Source: Flavobacteriaceae bacterium
GTDB taxonomy: Bacteria; Bacteroidota; Bacteroidia; Flavobacteriales; Flavobacteriaceae
Assembly (NCBI GenBank): GCA_024763245.1
Contig: JANTFW010000009.1
Coordinates: 1-44,433, forward strand
Direction of reading: 5' to 3'
DNA: 44,433 nt
In this document: piece by piece, positions 1 to 8,330 of the stretch
Numbering within the stretch: the first letter of the stretch is position 1
Layout: the number at the start of each line of letters is the position of its first letter
Made by a program: the position numbers and the translations under genes
Notes under the pieces: generated by a model
The model's input: the letters and a program-made list of their open reading frames with translations, nothing else
Databases searched by the model: none
Told to the model about the DNA's origin: nothing

Positions 1-545
1 ATATGATCATTTTGCTGAATACTATCCACTACATTTTGACCTACAACTACATGACCAAAAACACTGTGTTTTCCATCTAAGTGTGGCGTTGCTTTATGGG
101 TTATAAAAAACTGGCTACCGTTAGTATCTCTTCCTGAATTGGCCATAGACAAAACCCCTGCATCCTTATGGGTCAATAAAAAATTGCCTTGCTCATCTAT
201 AGGAAATTCATCTTCAAATCTATAGCCTGGTCCTCCAGAACCATTTCCATCCGGATCACCACCTTGAATCATAAAGTTTTTGATTACACGATGAAACTTT
301 AACCCATCATAAAAAGGTTTTCCTTTAAATCTTTTGTCTACTTCAGGATTATTTCCCTCGGCCAAAGACACAAAATTAGCAACGGTATTAGGAGCTTTTT
401 CAAATTCTAAACGAACCACAATGTCGCCTTTCTCTGTTTGAATATCGGCAAATAGTCCATCTCCTAAGTTTTTATACTTTGTTGTTTTGCAAGCAACTAA
501 GCTTATACTTAGAGCTAAAATTAGTAATATTGAAATTCTTTTCAT
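1..545 (-). CDS. Cyclophilin-type peptidyl-prolyl isomerase lipoprotein (partial)
   Basis: Reading from an ATG at 545 to the left edge gives at least 181 residues; the C-terminus lies outside the window. The N-terminus is a lipoprotein signal peptide ([19 protein letters not shown]), so the mature protein should be lipid-anchored, probably on the periplasmic side of an envelope membrane. Then come cyclophilin signatures: [15 protein letters not shown], a GSGGPGY stretch, [17 protein letters not shown] and LDGKHTVFG, which carry the usual catalytic Arg, Phe and Gln positions. It catalyses cis-trans isomerisation of Xaa-Pro bonds in exported proteins. It is last in an operon nrnA-gldI-this gene; gldI ends 27 nt upstream, so two unrelated prolyl isomerase folds (FKBP and cyclophilin) are co-transcribed. 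Family assignment is certain; substrates are unknown. Confidence 0.93.
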   Translation of the reverse strand, partial: MKRISILLILALSISLVACKTTKYKNLGDGLFADIQTEKGDIVVRLEFEKAPNTVANFVSLAEGNNPEVDKRFKGKPFYDGLKFHRVIKNFMIQGGDPDGNGSGGPGYRFEDEFPIDEQGNFLLTHKDAGVLSMANSGRDTNGSQFFITHKATPHLDGKHSVFGHVVVGQNVVDSIQQNDH

Positions 546-572
546 AAAAAAAAAATAGTTAAAATGTATATG

Positions 573-1100
573 TTATTTTCTAATCGTTATTAATTCTAAA
601 GTAACTACTAATGGGGTATTTGCAGCAATCTTTTTTTGATCTCCATAAACTCCATAGGCCTTACTCGAGGGCAACAAAAATAGTATTTTTTCATTAATTC
701 GCATCAACTTAATACCTTCTTGAATTCCTTGCATAAAATCTTCTTGATCGACCAAATAGGTTTTTCTCCCCAAGGTATCTTCCGAATAGATTTCATTGCC
801 TTGTAAATCTTTGATATCGTACAAAAAAACGACTTCATTACCTTTTTTTGGAGAAAGGGTATCTTTTTCATTCTTAGCAAGATACGTATACCAAAAACCA
901 CGTTGTGAATTGATATAGGTATGTGTAGAATCCCGTCTTATATAGGCCTTTATCCTATTCAATTCGTCCTTGTTTAACTGCTTGTTAAAAGCTATAGATT
1001 GTGACATATCCATTCGGCCCGTATGTGCTACCGGCTTTCTAGGTTTAGGATTTGCACAAGAAATCAACAAAATCATCGGTAAGAGTAGGCTATATTTCAT
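573..1100 (-). CDS. gldI: Gliding motility-associated FKBP-type isomerase lipoprotein GldI
   Basis: 175 residues with a lipoprotein signal (LLPMILLISC, Cys15) and a single FKBP domain in the C-terminal two thirds. FKBP features are the PKKGNEVVFLYDIKDLQGN strand pair, YLVDQEDFMQGIQEGIKLM and FLLPSSKAYGVYGD, followed by a final beta strand (TPLVVTLELI). The region before the FKBP domain (THTYINSQRGFWYTYL) resembles GldI of Flavobacterium, which is required for gliding and is thought to fold envelope or T9SS components. The start codon lies inside the end of the upstream nrnA gene: ATG at 1100 overlaps that gene's TAG by 11 nt, so translation is probably coupled. Ortholog assignment rests on overall resemblance and lipoprotein-FKBP architecture. 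Confidence 0.85.
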   Translation of the reverse strand: MKYSLLLPMILLISCANPKPRKPVAHTGRMDMSQSIAFNKQLNKDELNRIKAYIRRDSTHTYINSQRGFWYTYLAKNEKDTLSPKKGNEVVFLYDIKDLQGNEIYSEDTLGRKTYLVDQEDFMQGIQEGIKLMRINEKILFLLPSSKAYGVYGDQKKIAANTPLVVTLELITIRK

Positions 1101-2121
1101 CTGATTTTGCTAAAGCTTCTTGATATTCGGGTAATAGTTCTAAAAAGGTAAGTACGGTTTCTGACATAGATAAATTTGATTTTCCACCTGCAGCATTATC
1201 GTGACCACCTCCTTCAAAATGATTTCTAGCAAATTGATTCACAGAGAAATGGCCTTTAGAGCGGAATGAGATTTTAATTATTTTCTGTTCGGAATCTTCA
1301 ATAAAAATTACGCCAAAAACAATGCCTTTTATGGATAAAGCATAATTAACAACACCTTCTGTATCTCCTTTTTGAAAATTATATTTTCTTTTCTCTTCCT
1401 CTGAAATGGTAATGTATGCCGTCTTATATTTGGGTACCACTTTTAGGTTTTGAAGGGCTTGCCCTAAAAGTTGTAAACGATTATAGGAATTGGTATCATA
1501 TATATTATTATAGATCCGTGCATTGTTAGCTCCTTTCTCTATCAATTTAGCAGCAATTCGTAATGTGGTTGGACTTGTATTCGGAAATCTAAAAGATCCT
1601 GTATCGGTTAAAATACCGGTATATAAACACGTAGCCATATCTTTAGAAATCGCATTTTCGTCCTTAATAAGTTCTAAAAAATGGTAGACCATTTGTGCCG
1701 TAGCACATATACTCGTATCCGAAAAAAGATAAGTAGCCACATCAGTAGGTTGTTGGTGATGGTCAATCATTATAAAAACACCAGGAAAAGTTTCTAATGT
1801 TTTTTGCATATCATCGCCAACTCGACTTAGATCATTAAAATCTAACAAGAAAATAATCTTTGCAGCTGCAATAGCTCTTTTAGATTGGTTATTCTGTTTG
1901 TCAAATTTTAAAACATTTGCTGTTCCGGGCAACCATTTTAGAAATTCCGGATAATCATTTGGTGCAACAACTTTTACCCTATGTCCTCTTGCTTTAAGAT
2001 AATGATACATCGCCAAGGCAGAACCAATGGCATCACCGTCTGCATTTTTGTGAGGAACCAAAACAATAGTTGTAGGTTCTTGTAATAATTCTGAAATTTC
2101 TTTAATCTCTTTGGGTGTCAT
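1090..2121 (-). CDS. nrnA: DHH/DHHA1 phosphoesterase, NrnA-like oligoribonuclease/pAp phosphatase
   Basis: 343 residues from ATG 2121. The DHH domain shows HKNADGDAIGS (residues 24-34), an aspartate in LLDFNDLSRVGD, and the name-giving DHH triad in MIDHHQQP near residue 120; these bind the two metal ions. The C-terminal DHHA1 domain ends with the GGGHDNAAGG motif near residue 305. NrnA proteins degrade nano-RNAs of 2-5 nt and dephosphorylate 3'-phosphoadenosine 5'-phosphate, standing in for Orn in bacteria that lack it. An upstream in-frame TTG at 2130 is not the start, because it is the last three bases of a -7 element (TATCTTTG, 2128-2135) that ends 6 nt before the ATG. The message is therefore probably leaderless. 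The gene leads the operon with gldI and the cyclophilin. Confidence 0.9.
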   Translation of the reverse strand: MTPKEIKEISELLQEPTTIVLVPHKNADGDAIGSALAMYHYLKARGHRVKVVAPNDYPEFLKWLPGTANVLKFDKQNNQSKRAIAAAKIIFLLDFNDLSRVGDDMQKTLETFPGVFIMIDHHQQPTDVATYLFSDTSICATAQMVYHFLELIKDENAISKDMATCLYTGILTDTGSFRFPNTSPTTLRIAAKLIEKGANNARIYNNIYDTNSYNRLQLLGQALQNLKVVPKYKTAYITISEEEKRKYNFQKGDTEGVVNYALSIKGIVFGVIFIEDSEQKIIKISFRSKGHFSVNQFARNHFEGGGHDNAAGGKSNLSMSETVLTFLELLPEYQEALAKSDEI

Positions 2122-2127
2122 AAGTCG

Positions 2128-2135
2128 CAAAGATA
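2128..2135 (-). promoter_or_regulatory. -7 element of nrnA operon (TATCTTTG)
   Basis: On the minus strand TATCTTTG matches the Bacteroidota TAnnTTTG -7 consensus. It is followed by 6 nt (CGACTT) and then the nrnA ATG, so the transcript should begin at or within a base or two of the start codon. Confidence 0.65.
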
Positions 2136-2232
2136 AAATAAAAAATCATTACTAACAGCTTGATAACAAAACCCTTTTGCCCTTCATATAATAATGGGAT
2201 ATTCAAAATTTTATTAATAGCTATAAAACAGG

Positions 2233-2240
2233 TACTTTTG
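2233..2240 (+). promoter_or_regulatory. -7 element (TACTTTTG) for the PhoD-like gene
   Basis: TACTTTTG matches TAnnTTTG; the ATG is 24 nt downstream, leaving a leader of about 20 nt. No clear TTG -33 element at the usual 19-21 nt spacing. Confidence 0.55.
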
Positions 2241-2264
2241 ATTTTTTATTAACCAATTTAGATT

Positions 2265-3308
2265 ATGAAAATATACCCTTATTTTATCATTTTACTGATT
2301 TCCGTTTCATCTTGTCAAAATTATTCCGTAAAAAATACACCAACACGACAAGACACAAAAAAATTTAGTTCTGATTTTATTTTGGCTTTTGGATCCGGCA
2401 ATAATCAACGTAAAGACAATCCTTTTTGGAAAGAAATTGCCGAGAAAAAACCTAATGTTTGGGTGTGGGAAGGCGATGCTATCTATTCTGACACCGAAGA
2501 TATGCAGGTATTGGACAGTAATTACACAATTCAAAAAAATAAAGCTGATTATCAAGATTTTATAAAAAAAATTCCAGTAATCGGCACTTGGGATGATCAC
2601 GAATACGGTATTAATGATGGTGGTACAGAATATCCTAAAAAAGAAGCCTCTCAGCAATTGTTCTTAGATTTCTTAGGGATACCCAAAGAGGCTCCAATCA
2701 GAAAACAAAAAGGAGTATATTCCAGTAAAACCTATATGGTCAATGGACATCAAATTAAAATTATCTTATTAGACACCCGTTATTTTAGAACGGCTTTAAC
2801 GAAAGATACGGAGACAAAAAAACGCTATAAACCCAATCCTTATGGACAGGGGACTATGTTGGGATCCACACAATGGGAATGGCTAAAAAATGAACTCAAT
2901 ACTTCTCAAGCCGATTTTAATGTCATTATGAGTAGTATCCAATATTTATCCGGAGAACACGGTTTTGAATGTTGGACTAATATGCCACACGAAATGGACA
3001 AACTTGAACAAATGATAGTAAACTCTAAAGCTAAAGGTGTTTTTATACTCTCAGGGGACCGGCATATATCCGAAATTTCAAGAAAGAATATTGGGGATAG
3101 ATTCTATCCACTATACGACTTTACTTCTAGTGGACTTACTCATTCTTATAGCCGTTTTTCCGGAGAACCCAATCGCTACAGAATTAGTCCCGTTGTATTT
3201 CAAAAGAGTTATGGTATTGTGCGATTTGATGTAACGCTACAACGTGTACAGTTTGAAATGTGGGGCGAAAACAATCAAATCATAGAACATATGGAGGTTT
3301 CCTTTTAG
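2265..3308 (+). CDS. PhoD-like alkaline phosphatase family lipoprotein
   Basis: 347 residues with a lipoprotein signal (ILLISVSSC, Cys17). The metallophosphoesterase core is readable: WEGDAIYSD (68-76), GTWDDHEYG (107-115, the metal-binding Asp-Asp-His-Glu), ILLDTRYFR (167-175) and LSGDRHISE (262-270), followed by a Ser/Tyr-rich segment. This is the PhoD/DUF7800-like alkaline phosphatase D family, which cleaves phosphomono- or diesters outside the cytoplasm using Fe/Ca or similar metals. Many flavobacterial homologues have no tested substrate, so the specific reaction is not claimed. Monocistronic, with its own -7 element upstream and a separate promoter for the next gene downstream. Confidence 0.88.
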   Translation: MKIYPYFIILLISVSSCQNYSVKNTPTRQDTKKFSSDFILAFGSGNNQRKDNPFWKEIAEKKPNVWVWEGDAIYSDTEDMQVLDSNYTIQKNKADYQDFIKKIPVIGTWDDHEYGINDGGTEYPKKEASQQLFLDFLGIPKEAPIRKQKGVYSSKTYMVNGHQIKIILLDTRYFRTALTKDTETKKRYKPNPYGQGTMLGSTQWEWLKNELNTSQADFNVIMSSIQYLSGEHGFECWTNMPHEMDKLEQMIVNSKAKGVFILSGDRHISEISRKNIGDRFYPLYDFTSSGLTHSYSRFSGEPNRYRISPVVFQKSYGIVRFDVTLQRVQFEMWGENNQIIEHMEVSF

Positions 3309-3323
3309 CAAAGCCTATTTTTT

Positions 3324-3331
3324 TACCTTTG
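3324..3331 (+). promoter_or_regulatory. -7 element (TACCTTTG) for the T9SS hydrolase
   Basis: TACCTTTG fits TAnnTTTG and sits 23 nt before the ATG of the downstream gene, in the 46-nt gap after the PhoD-like gene. Confidence 0.55.
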
Positions 3332-3354
3332 CCTTTCACTTATAAACCAAAAAA

Positions 3355-4740
3355 ATGAAACACTTATTTATTCTATTAAGTGGAATTGTGTTTACTCATA
3401 ATACAATATCACAAAACTTGTATAGCGAACTTTTTGATAATTCTTCAGGTATTACATCCGGTTATGGAGCTTGGGGAGCAAACAATTATATTCGAGAAAC
3501 CCCTATTGAAATAACAGACAAAGGAGTTATTACCTTTTACCACCCTGATATATCGGCAGCACCAAAACCTACTATCTTTTTTATATCGGGTTGGGGACAA
3601 ACCTATGAAACTTACGATCGCTTTTTTAAATTTTTAGCTAGTTTAGGATATCCTACTGTAAACATTTACAATTATAATCCGGGTAGTATTACAACGAGCT
3701 ATCAAAATAGTCTTGATATGATGCAATACGCCGCTACACAATATTCCAACTGGATTGACACTACAAAAATAGGATTAATGGGGCATTCGTATGGTGGGGG
3801 ATCTTGTATATGGTTGGGTAAAAATATTTTTGATTCGGATGGGCTAAATTGGGGAAGTAGCGAACGTTTTATTATGATGTTTGCACCGTGGCTATCTTTT
3901 TTAATGGAGGACATCGATTTACAAAATTACCCTGAAAATGTAAAACTCTTAATATTACAAAGCTATGATGATTTTAATTCTGGAGGGAATCCTACCTATA
4001 ATACTGACCCCAGAGCGCTCAGAGCCGTTTACGAATTAATCGACATCCCTGATAACGAAAAGGATTTTATCACACTTTACTCGGATAATGATGCCGCACA
4101 CGAATATATATATAATGGACATACCTATTCCTATATAGCCAATCATTATGTAAGTTATACCAACTTAATAGATGCTTATAACAATCCCTATGATGCATTA
4201 GATGTGTATGCTTCTAATAGACTGGCACATGCACTAATTGATTACGTGTTTGAAGGGAATACTGCTGCCAAAGAAGTTGCTTTAGGTAATGGTAGTGCTG
4301 TTCAAATAGATATGAGTATCATGCCCGATTTAAGTGTAACTGACTATTATATTACCAACAGACCGGAGAGTGATTTTGAATATAAATGTTCGGAGAATAC
4401 TGAAGGCTCTTGGGGTGATCCGGATATATGGAAATTACAGGATTATTGTGAAGATGCCGATGGAAATGGAGTTATTGACAATTTATCTAATAAAGACTAT
4501 GTTACAACTTCTTTTACAATCTATCCTGTACCTTCTAATGATCATATCACGATTCGATTTCCTCAAAACAACCAAAATATAGAAACTATAGCGATTTATG
4601 ACGCCCTTGGAAAACTCTTGTACCACTCTAGTATTCCGGAAACAAACAGTATTGACATTAGCCAATTCGAAACCGGAACTTATACTTTAAAACTGTATAC
4701 AAAACAAAGCCTTGGTATACAAAAATTTATGGTAAAATAA
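3355..4740 (+). CDS. Secreted alpha/beta hydrolase with T9SS type A sorting domain
   Basis: 461 residues. A signal peptide (roughly residues 1-19) leads into an alpha/beta-hydrolase fold: FFISGWGQTYETYDRF gives the beta3/oxyanion-hole segment (SGWG) and LMGHSYGGGS the nucleophile elbow with Ser145. An acid and His are expected later; YDDFNSGG and DNDAAHEY are candidates. The overall layout recalls dienelactone hydrolase, cutinase or PET-hydrolase-like esterases, but the substrate cannot be read. Residues from about 385 form the C-terminal sorting domain (YPVPSNDHITI, then IYDALGKLLYHS, then FETGTYTLKLYT and a terminal QKFMVK), typical of type A T9SS cargo. It should therefore be secreted through T9SS and anchored at the surface or released. 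A short Asp/Asn-rich stretch (DADGNG) just before the sorting domain looks calcium-binding. Confidence 0.85.
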   Translation: MKHLFILLSGIVFTHNTISQNLYSELFDNSSGITSGYGAWGANNYIRETPIEITDKGVITFYHPDISAAPKPTIFFISGWGQTYETYDRFFKFLASLGYPTVNIYNYNPGSITTSYQNSLDMMQYAATQYSNWIDTTKIGLMGHSYGGGSCIWLGKNIFDSDGLNWGSSERFIMMFAPWLSFLMEDIDLQNYPENVKLLILQSYDDFNSGGNPTYNTDPRALRAVYELIDIPDNEKDFITLYSDNDAAHEYIYNGHTYSYIANHYVSYTNLIDAYNNPYDALDVYASNRLAHALIDYVFEGNTAAKEVALGNGSAVQIDMSIMPDLSVTDYYITNRPESDFEYKCSENTEGSWGDPDIWKLQDYCEDADGNGVIDNLSNKDYVTTSFTIYPVPSNDHITIRFPQNNQNIETIAIYDALGKLLYHSSIPETNSIDISQFETGTYTLKLYTKQSLGIQKFMVK

Positions 4741-4749
4741 GATTCTAAA

Positions 4750-4780
4750 TTGGTATTGTTTAATAAAATAAGTACTTTCG
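4750..4780 (+). promoter_or_regulatory. ndk promoter (TTG-N20-TACTTTCG)
   Basis: TTG at 4750-4752 and TACTTTCG at 4773-4780 are separated by 20 nt, the spacing expected for the -33/-7 promoter of Bacteroidota; the -7 element has one mismatch (TTCG for TTTG). ATG follows 32 nt downstream. Confidence 0.6.
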
Positions 4781-4812
4781 CAGCCTAAGTAGAATTAATA
4801 AAACATCAACAA

Positions 4813-5232
4813 ATGACAACAAACAGAACTTTTACAATGATAAAACCCGATGCGGTTGAAAATGGGCATATAGGAGCCATATTAGATAAAATAAATGCAG
4901 GTGGATTTCGTATAGTGGCTATGAAAATGACACAAATGACCAAAAGAGATGCCGAATCATTTTACGCCATTCATAAAGAAAGACCTTTTTTTGGTGAATT
5001 AGTCAGTTTTATGACTCGCGGTCCTATTGTTGCCGCCATTTTAGAAAAAGATAATGCTGTAGAAGATTTTAGAGCCTTAATTGGTGCTACTAATCCTGCA
5101 GAAGCTGCCGAAGGAACCATCCGTAAATTATATGCCACATCTATTGGCGAAAATGCTGTTCACGGCTCGGATAGTGACGAAAATGCTGCCATTGAAGGCG
5201 CTTTTCATTTTGCAGGAAGAGAAATGTTCTAA
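4813..5232 (+). CDS. ndk: Nucleoside diphosphate kinase
   Basis: 139 residues, full length for the family. The N-terminal [13 protein letters not shown] carries the conserved Lys, and ENAVHGSDS contains the catalytic histidine (His117) that is transiently phosphorylated when the gamma phosphate of ATP is passed to other NDPs. [11 protein letters not shown] and [13 protein letters not shown] are the other family blocks. Cytoplasmic, nucleotide metabolism. Single gene with its own promoter; it ends 21 nt before a strong hairpin terminator shared with the converging cysteine desulfurase gene. Confidence 0.98.
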   Translation: MTTNRTFTMIKPDAVENGHIGAILDKINAGGFRIVAMKMTQMTKRDAESFYAIHKERPFFGELVSFMTRGPIVAAILEKDNAVEDFRALIGATNPAEAAEGTIRKLYATSIGENAVHGSDSDENAAIEGAFHFAGREMF

Positions 5233-5253
5233 GTAACCTATATAATAACTTCT

Positions 5254-5288
5254 AAAAAACGCTTTGAAAATTTTCAAAGCGTTTTTTT
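5254..5288. terminator. Bidirectional hairpin terminator, ndk / cysteine desulfurase
   Basis: AAAAAACGCTTTGAAAA pairs with TTTTCAAAGCGTTTTTT around a near-zero loop, flanked by A-run and T-run so it works on both strands. Its right end includes the first bases of the cysteine desulfurase stop codon (TAA on minus, 5287-5289), so that stop is inside the terminator. Confidence 0.85.
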
Positions 5289-6423
5289 ATGCTACTAATT
5301 CCTGTAATACATCAATAAGCTTATCAATCTCCTCTTTTGTATTGAGTTTACTAAAAGAAAATCGCACCGATGTTTTTGTTTTCTCATTTTCACTAAGGAT
5401 GGCATCAAGCACGTGAGATCCCTTGGTACTTCCGCTTTGACAAGCACTACCACCGGAAGCAGCAATACCTTTTAAATCTAAAGAAAACAACATCATTTTT
5501 ATTTCCTTCGGGAAACGAACATTTATAATTATATAACTACTTTTTTCCTTATGGGCACTAACGCCATTAAACTGTATCTCCGGCTGTATTTCTTTAAGCT
5601 GTTGGATAAAATAGTCCTTTAGACCCTGAATATAAGTGCGGTCTTCATCAAGTGAATTATAGGCTATATCTAATGCCTTTGCCATTCCTATAATGCTATG
5701 TATATTTTCAGTTCCTGCACGGGTTCCATGTTCCTGTTCGCCACCTAATAACATCGGTAAAATAGCATGTGATTTTTTTATATAGGCAAAACCCACTCCT
5801 TTAGGTCCGTGAAATTTGTGAGCACTAGCTGTAATAAAATCAATGGGTGTTTTTTGTAAATCTATAGTAAAATGTCCCACACCTTGTACGGTATCCGAGT
5901 GAAAAAAAGCTTGATGATTTTGGCATAACAGACTAACTCGTTGAAGATCTAATAAGCTCCCAATCTCATTATTAACGTGCATTAAACTGACTAATACCTT
6001 ATGGGAACTTGCCGCCAATTTTTTTTCCAGATCCTCATAATTTATCTCTCCTGAAGTAGTCAACGCGACATACGTAATACTTACAGCAAATTCTTCTGTC
6101 AAAGCCTCTAATGCATGTAATACAGCATGATGCTCCAACCTAGAGGTAATTACTTCTTTAACACCAAGACTCACAATGGCATTGCGAAGAATCAAATTAT
6201 CGGCTTCACTACCACCTGCCGTAAAAATAATTTCTGAAGGCTGTACCTTAAAATAACCGGCTATCTTTTTACGAGCAAGTTCAACTTCCGCTTTAGCCTT
6301 TCGCCCAAAACTATGTGAAGACGATGGATTACCAAAGACTTGTTGCATACTTTTTTGAACGGTATCAATCACTTCGGGTAACATGGGCGTTGTAGCCGCA
6401 TTGTCAAAATATATTTTCATCAT
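5287..6423 (-). CDS. Cysteine desulfurase (NifS/IscS family, class V aminotransferase fold)
   Basis: 378 residues. PLP enzyme signatures: YFDNAATTPM at the N-terminus, TAGGSEADN (phosphate-binding), His99 in RLEHHAVL, HSDTVQGVGH, and ITASAHKFHGPKGVGF with the Schiff-base Lys203. The active-site Cys328 lies in SGGSACQSGSTKGSHVL, so the sulfur-accepting cysteine is present. The enzyme removes sulfur from cysteine for Fe-S clusters, tRNA thiolation or cofactor synthesis. No isc or suf partner genes adjoin, so whether it is the IscS-type housekeeping enzyme or a NifS-like second copy cannot be settled. Two ATGs in tandem (6423 and 6420) are both possible starts. The upstream lipoprotein gene ends 21 nt before it, suggesting an operon; a weak TTAATTTG at 6429-6436 could be an internal promoter. 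Confidence 0.93.
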   Translation of the reverse strand: MMKIYFDNAATTPMLPEVIDTVQKSMQQVFGNPSSSHSFGRKAKAEVELARKKIAGYFKVQPSEIIFTAGGSEADNLILRNAIVSLGVKEVITSRLEHHAVLHALEALTEEFAVSITYVALTTSGEINYEDLEKKLAASSHKVLVSLMHVNNEIGSLLDLQRVSLLCQNHQAFFHSDTVQGVGHFTIDLQKTPIDFITASAHKFHGPKGVGFAYIKKSHAILPMLLGGEQEHGTRAGTENIHSIIGMAKALDIAYNSLDEDRTYIQGLKDYFIQQLKEIQPEIQFNGVSAHKEKSSYIIINVRFPKEIKMMLFSLDLKGIAASGGSACQSGSTKGSHVLDAILSENEKTKTSVRFSFSKLNTKEEIDKLIDVLQELVA

Positions 6424-6444
6424 TACATCAAATTAACACATAAA

Positions 6445-7776
6445 TTATTCGGATGGATCCATCAAGGCTGTCCAAACACTTAGTTGTCCGTTTTCATACC
6501 GGGTCCAAATAGGTCGTACTATGCCATTATAAGCACTAATATTAGTATAATCACCAAAGAAAATATCCGAAACAGGTATAAATGGTTTTTTTGAAATTAT
6601 TTCATTTGAAAAGCTTTTTCCACCATCTTTTGAAATTGCCAAAACCACCTCTGTACGATTGTTTTTATAACGACTTCTATCATAATATACAATATATATA
6701 TAGCCTGAAACGGGATCAACATCCATCCAAGTAAAAAACTGGTGAGAAATCGTATTATCTTGGTTGACTTTGATAGGGACTGACCAAGTATTTCCTTCAT
6801 CATTTGATTTTATGATAAAAACATCAGTATTGTTTTTACCATTGCGCTGATCGGTCCAATTGATATAAATAGTACCCGAATATTTTGAATTGCCGGTATC
6901 TACTTTAGTAACCGGCATACCATTGCATCGCCCCACACCGGGAACAAACTGTGTCCACCCACCGGGTTGTTGAGCCACGACAAGATCTTCTGCAAACCAA
7001 GTGACTCCGTTGTCTGTACTCTTATCAAAGTATATTTTATTATTTACAGCCCAAGCAACATAAATATTACCTTTTAAATCAACAGCAGGTACAGCACCCT
7101 CGGTTGTATGATCGTCATCCACAGCATCACCTTCTATCTCACTAATAGTTATGGCCTTGGAAAAAGTTTTACTGCTATCCGATGACTTAGCAAAACGAAT
7201 TCTACTTTTATTATTTTTATTGATACTCCCATATTTATCAAATTCTGTCCAAGTAACATAAATTTCTCCTGTATTGGGATTACACACCGCCCATTCTTTA
7301 TCTTGTTGTTTAGGACTGTTCTTTCCAATGCCTTCACCATCGTTCCAAGATACACCACCATCCAAGGATTTATGAATGACAATTTGATCTAAAAAACTAC
7401 TACTGGCATACGCCCGACCCTCCGGATTAGAAAGGTGTAGATAGTATAGAGTACCTTTACTATCACTCAACAAACAAGGATCACCATAAACTCCGGATTT
7501 GGAAGTTAACTTTTTAGAAGTCCACGTTTTACCGCCATCAAAAGAAAAATGGTAGCCATCTAAAACCGTTCCTGCAACAATGTTTTTTGTATTGACCGGA
7601 TTTACAACAATAGATGGTTCACAAGGGCCTGTAGTAAAAGCATCTCCTTCCGTTATTTTTATATTTTTAAGGTTTGTTTGCTTTGGTAAATTTTTAGCAA
7701 CTTGCACACCTGTAACATTTTGTGTACTATTACAACTAATAAGAAGAAAACTAAGAATTATAATACTATACTTCAT
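6445..7776 (-). CDS. Asp-box (BNR) repeat lipoprotein, sialidase-like beta-propeller
   Basis: 443 residues with a lipoprotein signal (SIIILSFLLISC, Cys15). At least six Asp-box motifs of the S-x-D-x-G-x-x-W/F type are visible: SFDGGKTW, SLDGGVSW, SSDSSKTF, STDNGVTW, SNDEGNTW and SKDGGKSF, spaced as in a six-bladed propeller of the sialidase/neuraminidase superfamily. The sialidase FRIP motif and catalytic Asp are not obvious, so a structural or glycan-binding role is as likely as hydrolysis. Exported and lipid-anchored. It starts directly against the ATG of the divergent DUF6702 gene, with no intergenic base, and its own -7 element lies inside that gene 5 nt before the ATG. The cysteine desulfurase follows 21 nt downstream. 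Confidence 0.85.
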   Translation of the reverse strand: MKYSIIILSFLLISCNSTQNVTGVQVAKNLPKQTNLKNIKITEGDAFTTGPCEPSIVVNPVNTKNIVAGTVLDGYHFSFDGGKTWTSKKLTSKSGVYGDPCLLSDSKGTLYYLHLSNPEGRAYASSSFLDQIVIHKSLDGGVSWNDGEGIGKNSPKQQDKEWAVCNPNTGEIYVTWTEFDKYGSINKNNKSRIRFAKSSDSSKTFSKAITISEIEGDAVDDDHTTEGAVPAVDLKGNIYVAWAVNNKIYFDKSTDNGVTWFAEDLVVAQQPGGWTQFVPGVGRCNGMPVTKVDTGNSKYSGTIYINWTDQRNGKNNTDVFIIKSNDEGNTWSVPIKVNQDNTISHQFFTWMDVDPVSGYIYIVYYDRSRYKNNRTEVVLAISKDGGKSFSNEIISKKPFIPVSDIFFGDYTNISAYNGIVRPIWTRYENGQLSVWTALMDPSE

Positions 7777-8301
7777 ATGACCAAAAGTACTAAAATTAAA
7801 CGGTTTATTAGCAAGCCTAGAGTGTTGATATTCTTGCTTATTCCTTTACTTGCCTTTATGCTTCATAAAGAATATTACAGTCTGACAAATATTGTTTTTA
7901 ACCCTCAGGAAAAATCAGTTCAGGTAACCATACGCTTATTTACTGATGACATGGAATTTGCACTCAAAAATCAATTTGAAAAGGCTATTGAATTAGGAAC
8001 AGACAGAGAAATCAAGGAAGCCGACCACTTATTAGAACTCTATCTAAATCAACGTTTTACTATAGCTATTAATGCAAACAAAACCCCTTTTGCATTTATC
8101 GGAAAAGAATTTGAAAAAGATGTAATGTATGTGTATTTGGAAATTCCAAATATTTCGGATATACAACAAATTGAAGTTCGAAATGCCATTTTAATAGATA
8201 GCTTTTCTGAACAAGAGAATATAGTTAAAATTAATTACTTAACGACTAGGAGAAGTATGATCTTAACACAACAGCACGAAAAAGAGCTTATTAAATTTTA
8301 A
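7777..8301 (+). CDS. DUF6702 family protein
   Basis: 174 residues from ATG 7777. A basic N-terminus (KSTKIKRFISKPR) is followed by one hydrophobic segment (VLIFLLIPLLAFML), then a small soluble domain starting HKEYYSLTNIVFN with VTIRLFTDDMEFALK, which matches the flavobacterial DUF6702 pattern, a family of unknown function commonly found next to an M1 metallopeptidase, as here. Probably membrane-anchored or exported. A further in-frame ATG at 7702 would add 25 residues that do not look like a signal peptide and would bury the lipoprotein signal of the opposite gene. ATG 7777 is therefore preferred although it leaves no intergenic DNA; no clear -7 element is seen in front of it. The M1 gene follows 61 nt downstream with its own promoter. 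Confidence 0.75.
   Translation: MTKSTKIKRFISKPRVLIFLLIPLLAFMLHKEYYSLTNIVFNPQEKSVQVTIRLFTDDMEFALKNQFEKAIELGTDREIKEADHLLELYLNQRFTIAINANKTPFAFIGKEFEKDVMYVYLEIPNISDIQQIEVRNAILIDSFSEQENIVKINYLTTRRSMILTQQHEKELIKF
7782..7789 (-). promoter_or_regulatory. -7 element (TACTTTTG) for the Asp-box lipoprotein
   Basis: TACTTTTG on minus lies inside codons 2-5 of the divergent DUF6702 gene; 5 nt (GTCAT) separate it from the lipoprotein ATG at 7776, predicting a leaderless message. Confidence 0.6.
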
Positions 8302-8330
8302 AATAAGTATGCCACTACTTTAATAAAACA

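Noticed and set aside
2128-2130. TTG start for nrnA giving three extra residues.
   Set aside because: The TTG is part of the -7 element TATCTTTG; the ATG at 2121 starts the typical N-terminus.
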